Shown: positions 36,858-51,200, counted from the stretch's first letter. The stretch: 64,000 nucleotides of DNA from Gibbula magus (GCA_936450465.1 OW388297.1:28910387-28974386), one strand, 5' to 3'. Program-made: numbers and translations. Notes: generated by a model from the letters alone, not told the origin.

Positions 36858-38811
36858 GCCTCAGAAACCTCAGATTCCTCAACTCAATCATTCATATTTC
36901 TACTGCTTAGTGACCAGTTTTAGTTATTAATAATTATATAAACATTTAACAATGAAAACATATCACTTCGACAATTAACCTCTGATTATATCGCATTAAT
37001 ATACTCAAAATTGCCTGAAACGGAACAAAGCATATGTAACCATCTTGACCTGTCCGTCCCGTAGTGTCATCACCCGTCCAGATAAACAACAGTGTTTGGT
37101 CACCTTCTGGTTACCACAGCCACTACTGTAGGACACGTGATATTGGTGTATGCAGGCGATGACAGATATCTATGAACGTTCACTCCACAAGTTTAAGTTG
37201 GAGAAGTCTCGATTAAACACCAGAGTCCAAACATCCTTGGAAAATCTAAGTAATGTACATTAGAAATTATCAAATTAATTGCGCAAAATATAACAAATAG
37301 CTTTGAATACTTTTTCGAAACATACTGAAACATTTCCTCTTAGGTACAAATTTGATGCACTGATTGCTGAAATATTGATAACCTTACTAATATGTCGTTA
37401 TAAACCATACCATATCCTTGCGACCGCTCACTGTGTTACGTTGTAAGTTTCACATTCTGGCTTCTGGGTTCTTTAAGTCGGACGCTAAATTAAACCTGAT
37501 TGCACGAAAAGGAGTTGATATATCAAATATGTGACATTGTTGATGAATGATGAAAAGTTTTATGGTTTATCCTTGTTTGAAAACTACATAAGTCAGCTGG
37601 ATCTTTTTAGAGTTTAAACTTTTAATCCGCTTTCCTCTTACAATGAGGCTTGTGAATGCGTACATGGTCTACTAGCATCCTGGTAATCTCCTGACACATG
37701 ATCCAGACTACCGACCATTGATTCCTATCGTTGATAAATTGACTCTGACGTTTCTTAACTGGCTGATGACGGATCAATCCTTCTGACTGATGATCATTTG
37801 ACAAGTAAGAATCAGGTCGTTGAACAAAAACGTGAGGTCACTTGCGTTAAATCGTCAGCAATGTATTTGTCATTCGATCATTTGCACATGACTAGTTCTC
37901 ACACTTTGCGTGGAAAATCTGTTCGCAAAGTATGTGAAAGTAAAATGAACAGATGTGTTTCTCATTCATGTAATAAGGTTTATGATGACGTGTTACATTC
38001 TAACCTGCGTGACTTTAATCCGCGATAAGGAGTGAGAGTAGTTTTTATCAAAACACAAGGGAAACACAATTAGAAAGGGAAATGTCACGACTTGATGTCA
38101 TGTCACATAGACAAAGACATTTGATATGCGTTTCTGTGCATTACTTCGATATAATAGGAGTGTAGAGTTGTTTTAATAATAAAATACCAATTTAATCAAA
38201 CAAATTAGAAATGAATTATCTGTGTGGAATTGTTTTTATGCAACGTTTTCGTCTTGATCTATTCTGCCTCTAATTAATTTCGGTTTGTATTGCTCTTTAA
38301 TTGATTAATTTCAAATGCATGACAGAGTTGTCAATGTAATATTTCAAACAAATCAGTCATGAAATCTTTTTCAAGTTTGTGAAGGAAAATTTACCTTTTT
38401 CCATGCATTTTGAAAAATCCTTCAGATTGTATTGAAATTCCGATGAATATGGTATCCGATAGAAAGTAAACACCTTGTGATTAAAACATCCAATATGTCC
38501 ATCTCATCTCACAATAAGACTTCATTTAATTTATTTGTTTATTTCTAGCAACATTAATGTCCATTTAGTCTTAAACAATACACCCAAAGATGTTAATAAT
38601 CAACAAGGAAAAATTTTCAAAGAAGACAAATAAGACAAGAAGACAAATAAGAAATAAAATATCTGGATCATAAACAATCGCTGGCTCTTGTCATATTGCC
38701 TGATGATCGTTCACTTCATCTGGTTAATGTCCATAAGATAAGTAAAACATAGGTCGTTTTGAGTTTCATTTTATACTGAAAAGTCCACAAACAAACAATA
38801 CAGCACTATCT
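36858..38811. other. Spacer, probably 3' flank of the Ig gene
   Basis: No recognisable genes or repeats. Short open frames only. It lies beyond the proposed poly(A) signal of the minus-strand gene. Confidence 0.55.
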
Positions 38812-38817
38812 TTTATT
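38812..38817 (-). terminator. Candidate poly(A) signal AATAAA
   Basis: AATAAA on the minus strand about 410 nt downstream of the proposed stop codon of the Ig gene at 39,225, giving a plausible 3' UTR. Such hexamers occur by chance in AT-rich DNA, so this is only supported by position. Confidence 0.4.
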
Positions 38818-39224
38818 TATAAAAAAAATGTTTGGGTTTGAGAAACAAGTATTTTTTAATTGAAGATGATTTACTCTGTTTGAGCCAATGAATCACCGAC
38901 AAAGACAATTTAATCTTTCGCAAAATCAGCATATAACTTACAATTTGCATTGTGTATTCAATCATATATTCCTTCACAGTAAATAGCTGGGTCACTGGTA
39001 ATAAGAAGTCATGATCGTGACCAACATCCCGAAATCTGATACCCTGAGCTCCCATTGTAGATGCTTGACAATGAATTTACAGATACGTTTTCAACACCTA
39101 TGATTAAGTAATTGTAACGTGATAAGCAAACAACAGTGATAGGATAGTGAACAAGTGGATGTTAGAGTGGATGTCGTTTACTTCAGATAGCAGCAGAAGC
39201 AGCAACTGTTAGCTTCAAAACGAT

Positions 39225-39249
39225 TCAATCGTCCATCGTCGAGCTCTGT
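39225..39249 (-). CDS. Proposed terminal coding exon (cytoplasmic C-terminus)
   Basis: Acceptor TTTTCTAG precedes ACAGAGCTCG. Entered in phase 2, it adds Arg-Gln-Ser-Ser-Thr-Met-Asp-Asp and stops at TGA (39,225-39,227). In phase 0 the same exon would read on for 23 residues ending CCFCCYLK, so the frame depends on the two preceding small exons being right. No ITIM or other tyrosine motif is present. Confidence 0.4.
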
Positions 39250-42200
39250 CTAGAAAACATAAAGAGGGGATGCTATGTCTTATGAAACATAATTAATATC
39301 ATTACAGTTTTATAACAAGTAACAATCCTTTATAATCATATATATAAGAAATGGTTAATCTTCAAATATCACTGTTACACTAACATTTGTGTTATATACA
39401 TATGTGTTTTTTATTCAGTGAAATGATGATATCATTTAATCCAGACAATGCACATAATGAGTTATTATGACCTAGGGCGGATTATCACTCTGACGTGACG
39501 TCAAGAACAAATATATGTCTTCGTTGAGTACTATACCAGGGGAGTACCTTTATTTAGGCATTCGTGTGGTAAACATAGTATGAATGAGCACTTATAATAT
39601 CCACCATATGCAATTGGTTTTCGTTTCAAGCAATATAGAAAACTGATAAATTGTCACAAATGGAACGAAACATTTACCTTGACAGTTTCTTCATTTTGAT
39701 GCATGTCACTGGCTGGCTGTAACAAAACAATAGTTTTATCCACATCACAGAGTATACGATGATCATTGATTTGTATTTATCACCTTCCCATTAGAAGATC
39801 TAAACTTAATCCATTGAATACAACTCAGTTTACAGAAGAGTACAAATTCTGCATTACATTTCAGAAGTGTATAAATACATTAAGCATTAAATGAGTGCTG
39901 TTCTTATACACGTTAGAGTTGAAATATGCATCAATTAAACTCAAAGCTTCAAATTAAATATATCAACAATTAAAATCCATGCACATTAAATGTTTTATGT
40001 GGACGTACCTCTTCTTTGAACGAGATCCTGTAAAGTAAAGTAATACATGATTGAATTCTAATAACAAATAACAGTTTTATCAAACTTTGCAGGGAAGAGC
40101 TTCATACACACATGTGAAACAAGTATACAAGAATACATTTTAAAATCCGATACTTACATGTATCATTTTTGAAAGATACGTAAAATTTAAGAGCAAATTT
40201 GTGACTGAAAAGGCAAATAAAATCCCAGCTCCTGTGATTAAATGATAATAGCGAGTTGAGAATAGGATACTCACGGCGTTGAATATACCAGACATTCTTC
40301 AAATGTTTGATAGCAAAATACTACCGATTCTAACAGATAACAGCGTGCAAGAGATTTCTTCAACTAGCAATTAAAACGCCTAATTATGCTGTCTTGGGAG
40401 AATGTGGATGCTTTTCACTATTTGTGAGAGAGTAGTCAAATATTGGCTTAAGATAACCAGAATGTCTGTACTCAGATACATGTATGTCAAGAAATCTTAC
40501 AAAATGTCTTTACTTTATGATTCAAATGGTAAGGTAAACTGGGTTACTAAAGTCAGGCATATGCTGTGCTCAAACGGATTTATGTACGTATGGGCAAACC
40601 AGGGAGTAGAGAACATAAACGTATTTATCAGTGAATTCAAACAAAGAATGAAAGATGTGTTTATATCAGAATGGTATGCTTCAATAGATAAAATATCTAA
40701 ACTCCAAAACTACAAAAGCTTTAAGGATAGATTCGAATCCGAATCCGAATTCACTACAAATAAATAAATGTTGAAGTACTGATGCTAATTTTCGATGTGG
40801 TAGAGTCCCACTTGAAATAGACACTGGGAGGATGAATGGCATAGAACGTAAGCATAGATTTTGCAGAGTATGTCAATCAGGGGAGATAGAGGATGAATAT
40901 CATTTTTTACTTATTTGTAAACCACATCAGACATCAGAAAACAATACACAAATGTCACAGTAGTCTTCAACAGTTCATTGATTTGATGTCAAACCATTAT
41001 GATGAAGTCATTAGGAAGTTGTGTATGTATATATAGCACGCAATGATATTTCGAAATATTCTAATTCCATAAGCACCATGTTTGTATTGTATACGCATGT
41101 GCAGAATATTGTAATAATATTGTATTCTATGTTTTTATAGGCCGTAGGCCTAAATATCAACCGCAATAAGAACTTGCAATGATAATATAAACAAAGGCGG
41201 AAAACTGATAAATTATAAACATTACTCTGGCAAAGGGATGACATGTTTGATAATCAAGAGCATTTCGTTATTGTGGAACAATTAAGAAGAACGTACGGAT
41301 GTACAAATACGATCCATTGAATGCTACTGTACATTCACAATATATATTAAAAAGAAACTCCGAACACCAACTCTACCTTACGTATTGCAGAATATTGTAG
41401 GAAAACCAGAAGGATGTAGAGATATTTATGACACTCATATATTTGAAAAATCTATTTTTAAAAATCACTTTAGCATACTTGGGAAATGGCAAAATGAATT
41501 AAATGAATCCACTGAGAACAACACTTGGGAGACGATAGAAAATTACAATTTAAATCCTATAATAGCGTGAAACTCACTTGGTTCCAATACAGCATAATAC
41601 ATAGGTTTCTACCAACAAATGATTCAGCAAAAATGAAATATAAAGACACTCATATATGCACATTTTGCAAAATTGAACAGGATCAACATTACGCTTATTT
41701 TATGAGAATATCTGTGGAAATATGAGGAAAATACCGAACAACAATAATATTCTTAGTAAATCGTTTATTTTAGAATATCTGGAAAAGAGAAGATATGTTA
41801 TAAACTTGATCATATCAATCGTTAGATACGGTATCTACAACATAAACCAAGGAGATAAAATACCAAATTAGAATCATCTTAAAGAAGATATCAAAACAGT
41901 ACACTACATTGACCGCTATAACGACTACTGAGAGTGCAAGAATCATATTTTCAGAAGTTCTGGTCCATATGCCATAATCTTTTCTGAAATATATTGCTCA
42001 CTATATAATTGCCAACTGTCATTTTTATGAACTAACCTGATTGTTAAAATGCCTGTTTTCAGACTCTGAATGTATATGTATTTTATATGTTTTTAACATG
42101 TGTATATAGTAAACTTTTTAAATGAATTGTGATGATGGAGATTCAAAAAGATTTTAAAAGTTTTAAAAAATAAAGTACCCCTTCTCCTATTCGTTTCTTT

Positions 42201-45200
42201 GTCAATCTTCAGAAATTTCGAAAATGATGACTGTAGATCGTATCAATTATTTCATGTTTGGTAAGGTTTTCAATACACAAGTAACTAACTTCGTACCTTG
42301 CTTGTAAAGCTACCATTGACGACGGTAACAACATCAAGTATAAAATAATCATGATTAACGCAAACGATGACGAGTTTGCGAAGGATTTGAGAACTTCAAC
42401 TGTTTCAGTTTGAAGACGACAGAAGTACCAGTTTGCTGGATTAAGTATATCAAAGAACAAGAAGATTTTCTGGATAACAACTTCTTTAATGTGAATTTTT
42501 CACATTAATGAAGTTGTTATCCAGAAAATCTTCCTGTTCTTATGTATACCACTTCTAAATACCCTTCAAAGACCTGAAGTATATCAAAGTTTGAAATAAC
42601 ATATTTTTAACTTCATTGAGCGTCTAGCCATACTCTAGTGAGTTTTCAGTACCTCTGATCTTGAGGACAGCAGTAACAGCAGTAACAAGGAGAACGACGG
42701 CCACGACTACGAGGAATGAACCGCCGATGTAGATGATGTAGGGCAGCAAATGTCGGGGAAGAAGACCAACAGGTGAGTTGGAAGGTTCGAATCCAGCTGT
42801 AACAATCAGCAATTTGAATATATATGGACCATAATTTAGGAATTAATCCTTGGAATATTATATATGGTAGGATTAATTTTTCTACTGGTGTTAGTCATCA
42901 ATCGTCTTTTTGTATCAAATAAAAATACTTTCGGGTTTGGACTCACTGATCAAAGATAGTTTGGTGCTGCAAAGGCTTGTCCATGATCGGATTCGACCCC
43001 TGGAATCCACCAATGTTGTGGAGACAGAACACGTGTATGTACCGATGTCAGACTCTGTAGCGTTTGTGATCGTCACACTTGACTGGTTACCCATAAACTC
43101 CAGTCCCCGGTGCCAAGTCAATGTGGATGAATTCAGAGCGTGGCTGACAGAGCAGGACAATGTAACATCATTGTATTCATCAATAATGTACTCCTGCTGA
43201 CATACAATTGTAGGTCTGGCTGAAAAGAAAATGTTTTGTAACATATGAAATGTGTTTGATCGCTTTGAATGACACCGCCTTTCTCTACCAAGTGCAGGTG
43301 AATATTATTAGATACAATAATTGTTCTTACATATCTTATCTTTGCAAGCTGCTTTAAGCTTTTGGTATCCCTAAAATATTTAATGTTCCCTAAAAACTGT
43401 TCCATCTATCTATCTGTTCTCAAGTTGATTCTCCGCGTACATTGTTGTTAAAAAGGTAAAATTTATTTCAGGCAAAAACTCTACAACCACAATGACAGTA
43501 AGAGAACTAAGGGTATCCTCACACAAAACTCTGACAGAGACAAACTGGACCCCCTGTCCTTCAGTGGACTCTCCGTGTGTCACATCCATCCTGTTGCTGA
43601 GTTTGACGAGGTAGAGTCCAGTATCAGCAGGTCGGGTGTGAGGCAGGACAGGAGGACTGGTGGTCTGGAGGAGGGGTCCAGTAGAGGGGGACACTCGTCT
43701 CCAGGTGTACAGATGAGGGGCCGGGACACACGGATCTGGCAGACTCAGGTGAAGGTCTTCGTCTTCAAACACCAGCAGCTTACCCGACTGAAGAGGGAGT
43801 GGGGGGCCTGGGAGAGACGGGTGGATAATAATCAATTATGTAATAAACAGGTGTCATGTGCGAGATATTAAGAAAGAAGTGTATACAAACTTAAGGGAAA
43901 TTAAGCTTAGATCAATCTTTTTCTATAACACAATAATTGTGAATGTTGTGCAGGTTATTTCACAGATTTTATGATTGAAATTTTCTATTGATTATTGTCC
44001 TTGTTTGCTTAGGTTGTGGTCTAGGGGAGATAACTCTACAAGGTTAATGCACGTTCAGTAAACGACACATGACTTACATATGTTACTTTTCCAAGTCACT
44101 TTGTGTCAAACAATTAGGTTACGTTGATAGATAGAATAAATAACTATTGCAGAATATAAGGAAAATAATATTGATGCATATTGTATAATATTTCTGTGTA
44201 ATACTTTAATGTATACGTTTGCAAGCTGACGTAATGTCCTAAGTAATTGTTTTATTAAAGGTTAATAACAGAACAGATACTGCACTGAATGTAAACCAAC
44301 TAAGGTAAACTATTTGGTTATTTCATTGATGTTAAAGAACATGGTAAATGATTTTAATTTCTTTATCGTTCGGTGTTAGAAGATAGTTTTGTTGACATTT
44401 CATGTTTAGAAAAGAATTCATGTCAATATCTTGTTCAGTCGTGACTTGTCATGCTGGATCATTGAAGAATAAAACTAGGACTCTAACGAAGCTGTAATGT
44501 AATCATTATTGAGCAAAGTAGCAAAGTAAGGATTGTAAATACCGGAATAACAAAGCGTGACTGTACAGTGGTTCACAAACCACAGAAGAACTTACATTCT
44601 GCACGTTTGTTGTTTCATCTCAGACCTTTGACTAATCACATTTCATCTTCAATGCTCATTATCTGCACTTACATGCAAAACAAACTTAGCCATATAAAAA
44701 AAAGAAATTTCTATGTGAGAGTGATATATACGACTGAACAAGACAAGTAAGCTAAATCTGAAATTTAAAAATATTACCTTTTAATATTTCTGAGAAACAC
44801 CTGTTTAAATAAACCGTCGTTTTCGAATCTCCTTAACCAGACGTGATAATCAAGTCAAAAAGGGGCTGTTTGGCTTGTTTTATGATGCGTCAGTTCAAAT
44901 TATGTCCCTTTTCTGGCCTCTTTGTTAAAAAATTTCTATGGAGACCAGAACAGATTTCAGAATGATTTTTGAAGCAAAGCGCTGGCATCATATCATCTTT
45001 TAGAGTACACCAATTCTCATTAAATAATAAAATTAATAGATTTTGAGATAGATGACGGTGCACGAAGTTCAAATTGTTTCCATTGAATCCACAAACAAAT
45101 TCAGATCAAGTAATTGTCACAAACGTGACCATGTCCCCCGCCGCGATCAAGAAATGAGCTAAAAGGATGGACACACAGCTTGTACCGAGTAGTGACCATT

Positions 45201-48200
45201 ACATGTTTGATTCAATTGTTATTATATCGGGCTAAGACCTGTTCAAAGTCTCGTAGTGACCGAAATCTTCTCCAAATGAAGACTGGTACCAAATGATGAC
45301 TCTAGTTGCAGTGGTTCATGAGATACCCCTTACGAGATTTTATCCAAAAATAATTCTCGTATTGACTTTGAAAATGAGGCCAAGGTCACCCAAATCGACT
45401 GGTGTCTGCGTATTCTCCACTGAAGACTGGTACCAAATTTGAAGACTCTAGGTGCAGCAGAAACGGGACAGACGGACGAACGGACGGACGGACGTAGAGA
45501 GCTGAATACTGTATTTATATACAAATTGAAGTAGCAAAAGGCAGCACTCCACCATTAGGTCTAACCTCATACAAAATCTCATAAAATAATAGTGCATAGA
45601 TTTCGAGTTACAGGCCGGAAAAGGTCCCCACCCCGGTTATGCACTAAGTTCAAATTTTGTCCTGGAAACAAGAAATAGTATAAAAGTCAGAATAACCGAA
45701 GCAGCAAAAGGCATAATTAAAGTGTCATCGTCTAATGTGTGAAATTGTGAGGACATTTTGACTCAACATTTCTTAATCGAAAAAAAATCTATTCCGACAG
45801 CAGTTTTTGGTTGTATACTCTCTTAAAATGTAGAAACCTTTCTTTTGCAGGTGGGTATACATGTAGCTTTCAAAAACCAATAGGTTTTAACATGTAGCTT
45901 TCAAAAATCATACGTACGCAACACGGTAACATTGGAGAAGCACGAAGCTAATCTGGACTCGGTCCTCCCCATGGAGTCCACCAAGGTGCTTGTGACGTCA
46001 CACTTATACTTCCCAGCATCAGTTGTGTCTATATTTGTCATGATAAATTGCACTCCCTTGTGAGTGATGACGTCATCGCGTGACCACATGATACGGGAAG
46101 GGGAGGGAACTGCGTCTATGTGACAGGACAAGGTTAGAGAAGAGTTTCTCCTCACCACGTAGTTACTACAACTCACTTCCGGACCATCTGAAATATCGAG
46201 ATACCAGTTTTTATGGGATTAAACAGTGTATGATCTACATTTAATGTCATGGTCTTAATGTATGTGTCCTGTAAACATTAAATTGAAAAAACTGAAAAGT
46301 TTGCTGACAACTGAACTAGTTTGTGTTATTGTTCTTGCGCTTATTTACATATTAAGTCAAAACACTATTGATGCATATATATGTGTAAATATAGTTATGT
46401 ATATATAAAGAAGAATGACTTGCTTGTCACGTGAAGTAAGATTATATATAGAAAGGAGTAAACATCAAATGGTTTTGACTGTATAACTCTTTTTTAATAC
46501 AATGAGCTCATTTGAAAAGCCTGATACACTGGTCGATCATCGTACAAACATAATATGCATCTAAACATACAATTGAACAATTAGTTAAATATCCATGTTC
46601 ACCCACACAGAACAGTTAAAGCCACGTGTTGTAGTCCCCTTCCGTGTCTCATTCCGGTGTTGGTGAGGTTCATCATATTTGTAACCTCGATGATGTAGCT
46701 CCCGCTGTCCTCTCTGGTGATGTTGCTAATTACTGGCGGTGTGATATCAGTGAGGAAAGTTGTTCCCCGGCCCTCCTTCCTCCATCTGTAGCTGCTTGGC
46801 AAGGGGAGACAATCAGGGGGAACACTGAGAAGAACATCACTTCCCTCGTAGACGATCTTGGAGGCGGATACATCAAGAGGTGGAGGATCTGGACAGGATG
46901 AGACAGTCGGTGACATGTGTGAAGACACTTGTTAGCGTCAACACTAATAATGCTATTACATATGTATGTTTTAGTCGTTAATCTGATGGAATAATGTTAT
47001 ATTAATACTAATAGTTGTTAGTTGAGTAGTTGTTTTTATGTACACTGTGGTATGTAGCACCATGAGCACAATTAGCCAAACATCAAACATCCTAGTATGG
47101 TCGTTTATAGGTTATGGTCCGAAAAGTCTCCATTAGGACCAAGGCGAGAACTAGTCCACGCCAAAAAAGAAATCTTTGAGGACAGTATCTAACTTAAATA
47201 GTCAGTTCGAACAATGATTCGGATTCGTTTCTAAACATCAATTCAGAGCCGATTTATTTTCGTTCAGATTGTCAATGGGTCATCGCTGTTGATATGACTG
47301 AGATACTATTACTTAGATATATTTTTCAGTTGTGATGAAGGAGAACAAGTTTTATGAATAGTCAACTTCTTAACGTCACATCTATTATTATAAAAAATGT
47401 GACTACCCATATATGTAGAAGGTTCTACATCGCTTGAATGCTAATTGGGGGTTCATGCACACTGTTGGAGGTACTGCAGGGCTTGATATCAAACATGTTT
47501 ACACATCTTTCCTTTTAAAATCCCTGTAAGTACTTACATAGTATGTGCAAATTGAAGTTACAAGAAGCCGACCCTCTGCGCTCCTCTCCTATGTCATCAA
47601 CCATCACATTGCCTGCTGTAAACTCGTACACGCCTTCGTCTGAACTTTTAGCATTAATGAGATCAAACGTCTCGTATTGAACAAAACCTACACGAATCTT
47701 TTCAGGTTTGATCATCCTTCCAGTCGTGTTAGCGACTCCTGATGCAACAGAACTGTTGTCTCCATCAGTCATATACCCTGATCCAGATCCTGAACCGGAA
47801 AGTTCTCCTGATTGTTCAACTGCCCACAAGTTACCATCTTCATTATTTCCAGAGTTTGAAGAGCCAAGTTCTAAACTTGTTTCAGAAGCATCTCCTGAAC
47901 CGCTTTCTGAGACACCCATTTCATAAGCCTGCGATAATTTAATAACTGTTTCAGACTTTGAGTTGTCATCCTCATTGTTGTTTGAATCATAGATATGCTC
48001 AATCTCGATAGCAGTACTGCCAAATTCAACATTTCCAGAGCTCGAGGAGCTTGTTTCTGAATCATCTCCTCTTTCTGAGACAGTGAGTTGATGTTGCCAT
48101 GCTCTTTCATAAACAGTTCTAGGCATTGAATGAAATCCCTCAGAATTGCTGGGACCATACATTTCTTTTATCTCAATAGCACCACTTCCAGATTCAACAT

Positions 48201-51200
48201 AGCCAGAGGTCGAAGAGCCAAATTCTTTATTCGTTTCTGAAAAATCAACCCTTTCAGAGACAACGAGTTGATGTTGCCTTTCAGTAACTGTTTCAGACTT
48301 TGAGTTTAAGTTATCCTTCTTTATTGAGCCATATATCTGTTGAATCTCAATACCGCCACCTCCACTAGAAGAGCCTCTGAGTTGATGATGCCATGCTAAC
48401 TTGTCAATATCCCCACTTCCAGACTCACTTTCGCTGTTGATCATTAAATCATTTCCTACTGGTTCAGCACTTCTAGAATTCATCTTACTCTTAACATCAA
48501 TAATATCGATGTCGGCAATTTCTGATTCAGATGTGTCCTGTCCTGAAGACTGAGCAATGTCAGCACCCGAATCTATAACTCGCTGTTTAAATGCGTCAAA
48601 TGATTTAAGTTCTGTAGAGCTGACTCTCCTCTTTCCTCTTGACAGGGTTGAATGAACCTTCATTGGAGTCATTGTATCCGCGGACCCTTCTACGGCGTAA
48701 GCTGAACTTCCAAATTCGCTTTCTCCAGAGTTTACCAACCCACTGGTTATCTCCAGCAAACCACTTTCTCCGCTAGCAGTTTGTTGATCTTGTGATTCAT
48801 GAAGATCATCTCCACTGCTTTCACCAGAATAAACCATCCCATTACCCTTTGTAACAGAAAGACCAGATCCGGTCTCAATATTTGAGTAAGTTTCCATTGG
48901 TACTGTCGAAATTGAAGTGTCCAATCTTCTTGTTGAAACTTCCATTAGACCCTCCTCCTTAAAATCTGGAAGATGTGTCTCCTCTGCCTGACTGACCGTG
49001 TGTTCTTCCATAAGTGTTGAACTTGGCTCAGTGACATCAACAGATGCGAATCCCGTGTCCACCTTAGCCCTGCTGATACGTCTCCAGCTTACAGTACTCG
49101 GTTCCGGGTTCGACTCCACCCTAGCTTCAAGTGCTGGTGTTGATCCCCGCAGAAAGTACACATCCCTTGTGCAGGTCATCTCGGGTCCAACTGAAATAAA
49201 TGTACTAATAGGAATGTGATTTGAAATAATCATGATGCTATATAAGTATCATTTGTCAATAAACAAGAAAAAAGTGAGCATGGCTCACATACCCCCGCCA
49301 TCCGCTACCTGTCCATTGAGAATTATAGATGTGAAGGGTACTATGTTTAAAAAACTGCTTCAAGCATCATAATATTGTCCAAAATAATTTTAGAAACTGA
49401 CTGAGCATCACACCGGTAATTGGTATCAAGTTCAATTACAGATTCAAGGGCTGGTTTTCGAACTCGATAAAGAGTGAGTACTCACAACCAAAATTTCATT
49501 CACCTAGGTTGAACAGTATCCGAGAAAACTTGTCCCAATGAACACAATAAAACTAAGTCTAAAAAGTTATGTTTCCATGGAAACGACAACAAATTTAAAT
49601 CTTAGAAAATTGAAAATTGTCTATGCGCGATCGGAAGAACATGCTTAACAACTGTACAAAGTTTGGTTGATGTACCTTTGACGGTTTTTGAGAAAATTGA
49701 CCGGACGGAAGGACGGACGGAATGAGCGCTATATACCCCCGCTACGAAGTATAATAGGAAATAATGAAATGAAACAACATGAGCTGCCTATTATAACAAA
49801 TGAAAACGTTGCATTGTAAATGAACCAAACGAACTACATGCAAGTCCACTGTTGATTTGATTTCAAAAACACATTAGTCAGTTTACAGCAAATACAATGT
49901 ATTAAAGAATTCCACTGTAACCAAATTGTACGGATAAACGAGGTCCAACTGTATTAAATAATAGCAAATATACTAATAATGTCTTTGGTGACTCTTAATA
50001 TCAACTTAAAATTTCAATCTGAATGTAAATAATCTCCCCGCAGCAAATCAATGTCTGTATTAAACATTAAACTGGAGAACATAAAAACGTACATAGAACA
50101 TCAACAGTGACAGTCTGCACTCCGCGTCCCTCCTTGGGTTGCCCGTGTGTGATATTGAGGGTGTTGAACATCTTGATTATGTACATGCCGGATTCGTTCC
50201 TGGTGATGTTCTGCAATACGGGAGGTGTGGGAGAGTCTCTGAACTGAGTTGTCTCCCCTTCCTTCCTCCAGCTGTACACGTGAGGTGGCGGAGCCGACTG
50301 CGGAGGCAGACTTAACGTCACATGACTGCCCTCAAACACAGGCATTAGGTAGGTGACTTCCGGTGGTGGTGGGTCTAAAACCAAATTATGATTTAAGAAT
50401 GCGGAAAGTGTCGTTAGAGATTGAATAAGTATTAAAAAAAGTGAAAACAAGCAAAAAAGTGAGCGTGGCTCACTAATACCCCCGACTGTTACAGTTTGAC
50501 ATTTTTATTTTATTTTTTAGAGAGAGGTGTCTGCACACCTAAGGATTGATAAGCAATGCAATGTAATTGCTAAGATTAAACTGTTTGTGAAAATGGTAGG
50601 ACAAGTCTCGATCTTCATGTAAAAAAGGTGGTTTAAGTCAAAATAGGAATAATAGTAACTTGAAAAGGTATGGGTAACATAATACACTACTGCTATTACC
50701 ACTCATTTCAACTTTATTTTGGAAATTAATCCATCATAATGATTCATTCGAGTGACTTTAAACAACAGGTACATGGAAGCACATCCCTGAAGGCACAGTG
50801 AGAGATATACAGCAGTTTATGGCTGAAAGGAAAGAAAATTTAACTTTTCCCAAAATATAACCAGTGGAAATATAAAAAAGTAAAATCAACAAGAAGTAGC
50901 TTTTGATGAAAGTTACATGAAAAAGAATATGATGAGGTCAACAAATCACAACACAGAAGTAGCTTCATTCATTCTAGCTATGATAAAGTAAAAAAATATA
51001 AAAAATCGCAAAAAAAATCAAAAAAAATCACCAAATCGTGTTACATTTTGCAATGCATCTTTCCTAGTGGTGAAGAAGACATGTGCCAAATTTGAAAAGG
51101 ATGAGATGAATAGTTTTTCTTTAATCGATCGGACAAAAAAAGCTCAGAATTTGACTAAGTTAAAAAATACAAAAAAATCGCCAAAAATTCAAACATTCAC

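Noticed and set aside
36615..36923. 102-codon + strand frame
   Set aside because: It spans the MITE-like element and its codons follow the inverted repeats; no domain resemblance.
42209..42460. 83-codon minus-strand frame beside the hairpin
   Set aside because: Hydrophobic AT-rich translation without splice context or similarity to the receptor; likely intronic noise.
45330..45524. Minus-strand frame RPSVRSSVCP...
   Set aside because: A translation of the GGAC-rich run of an interspersed repeat.
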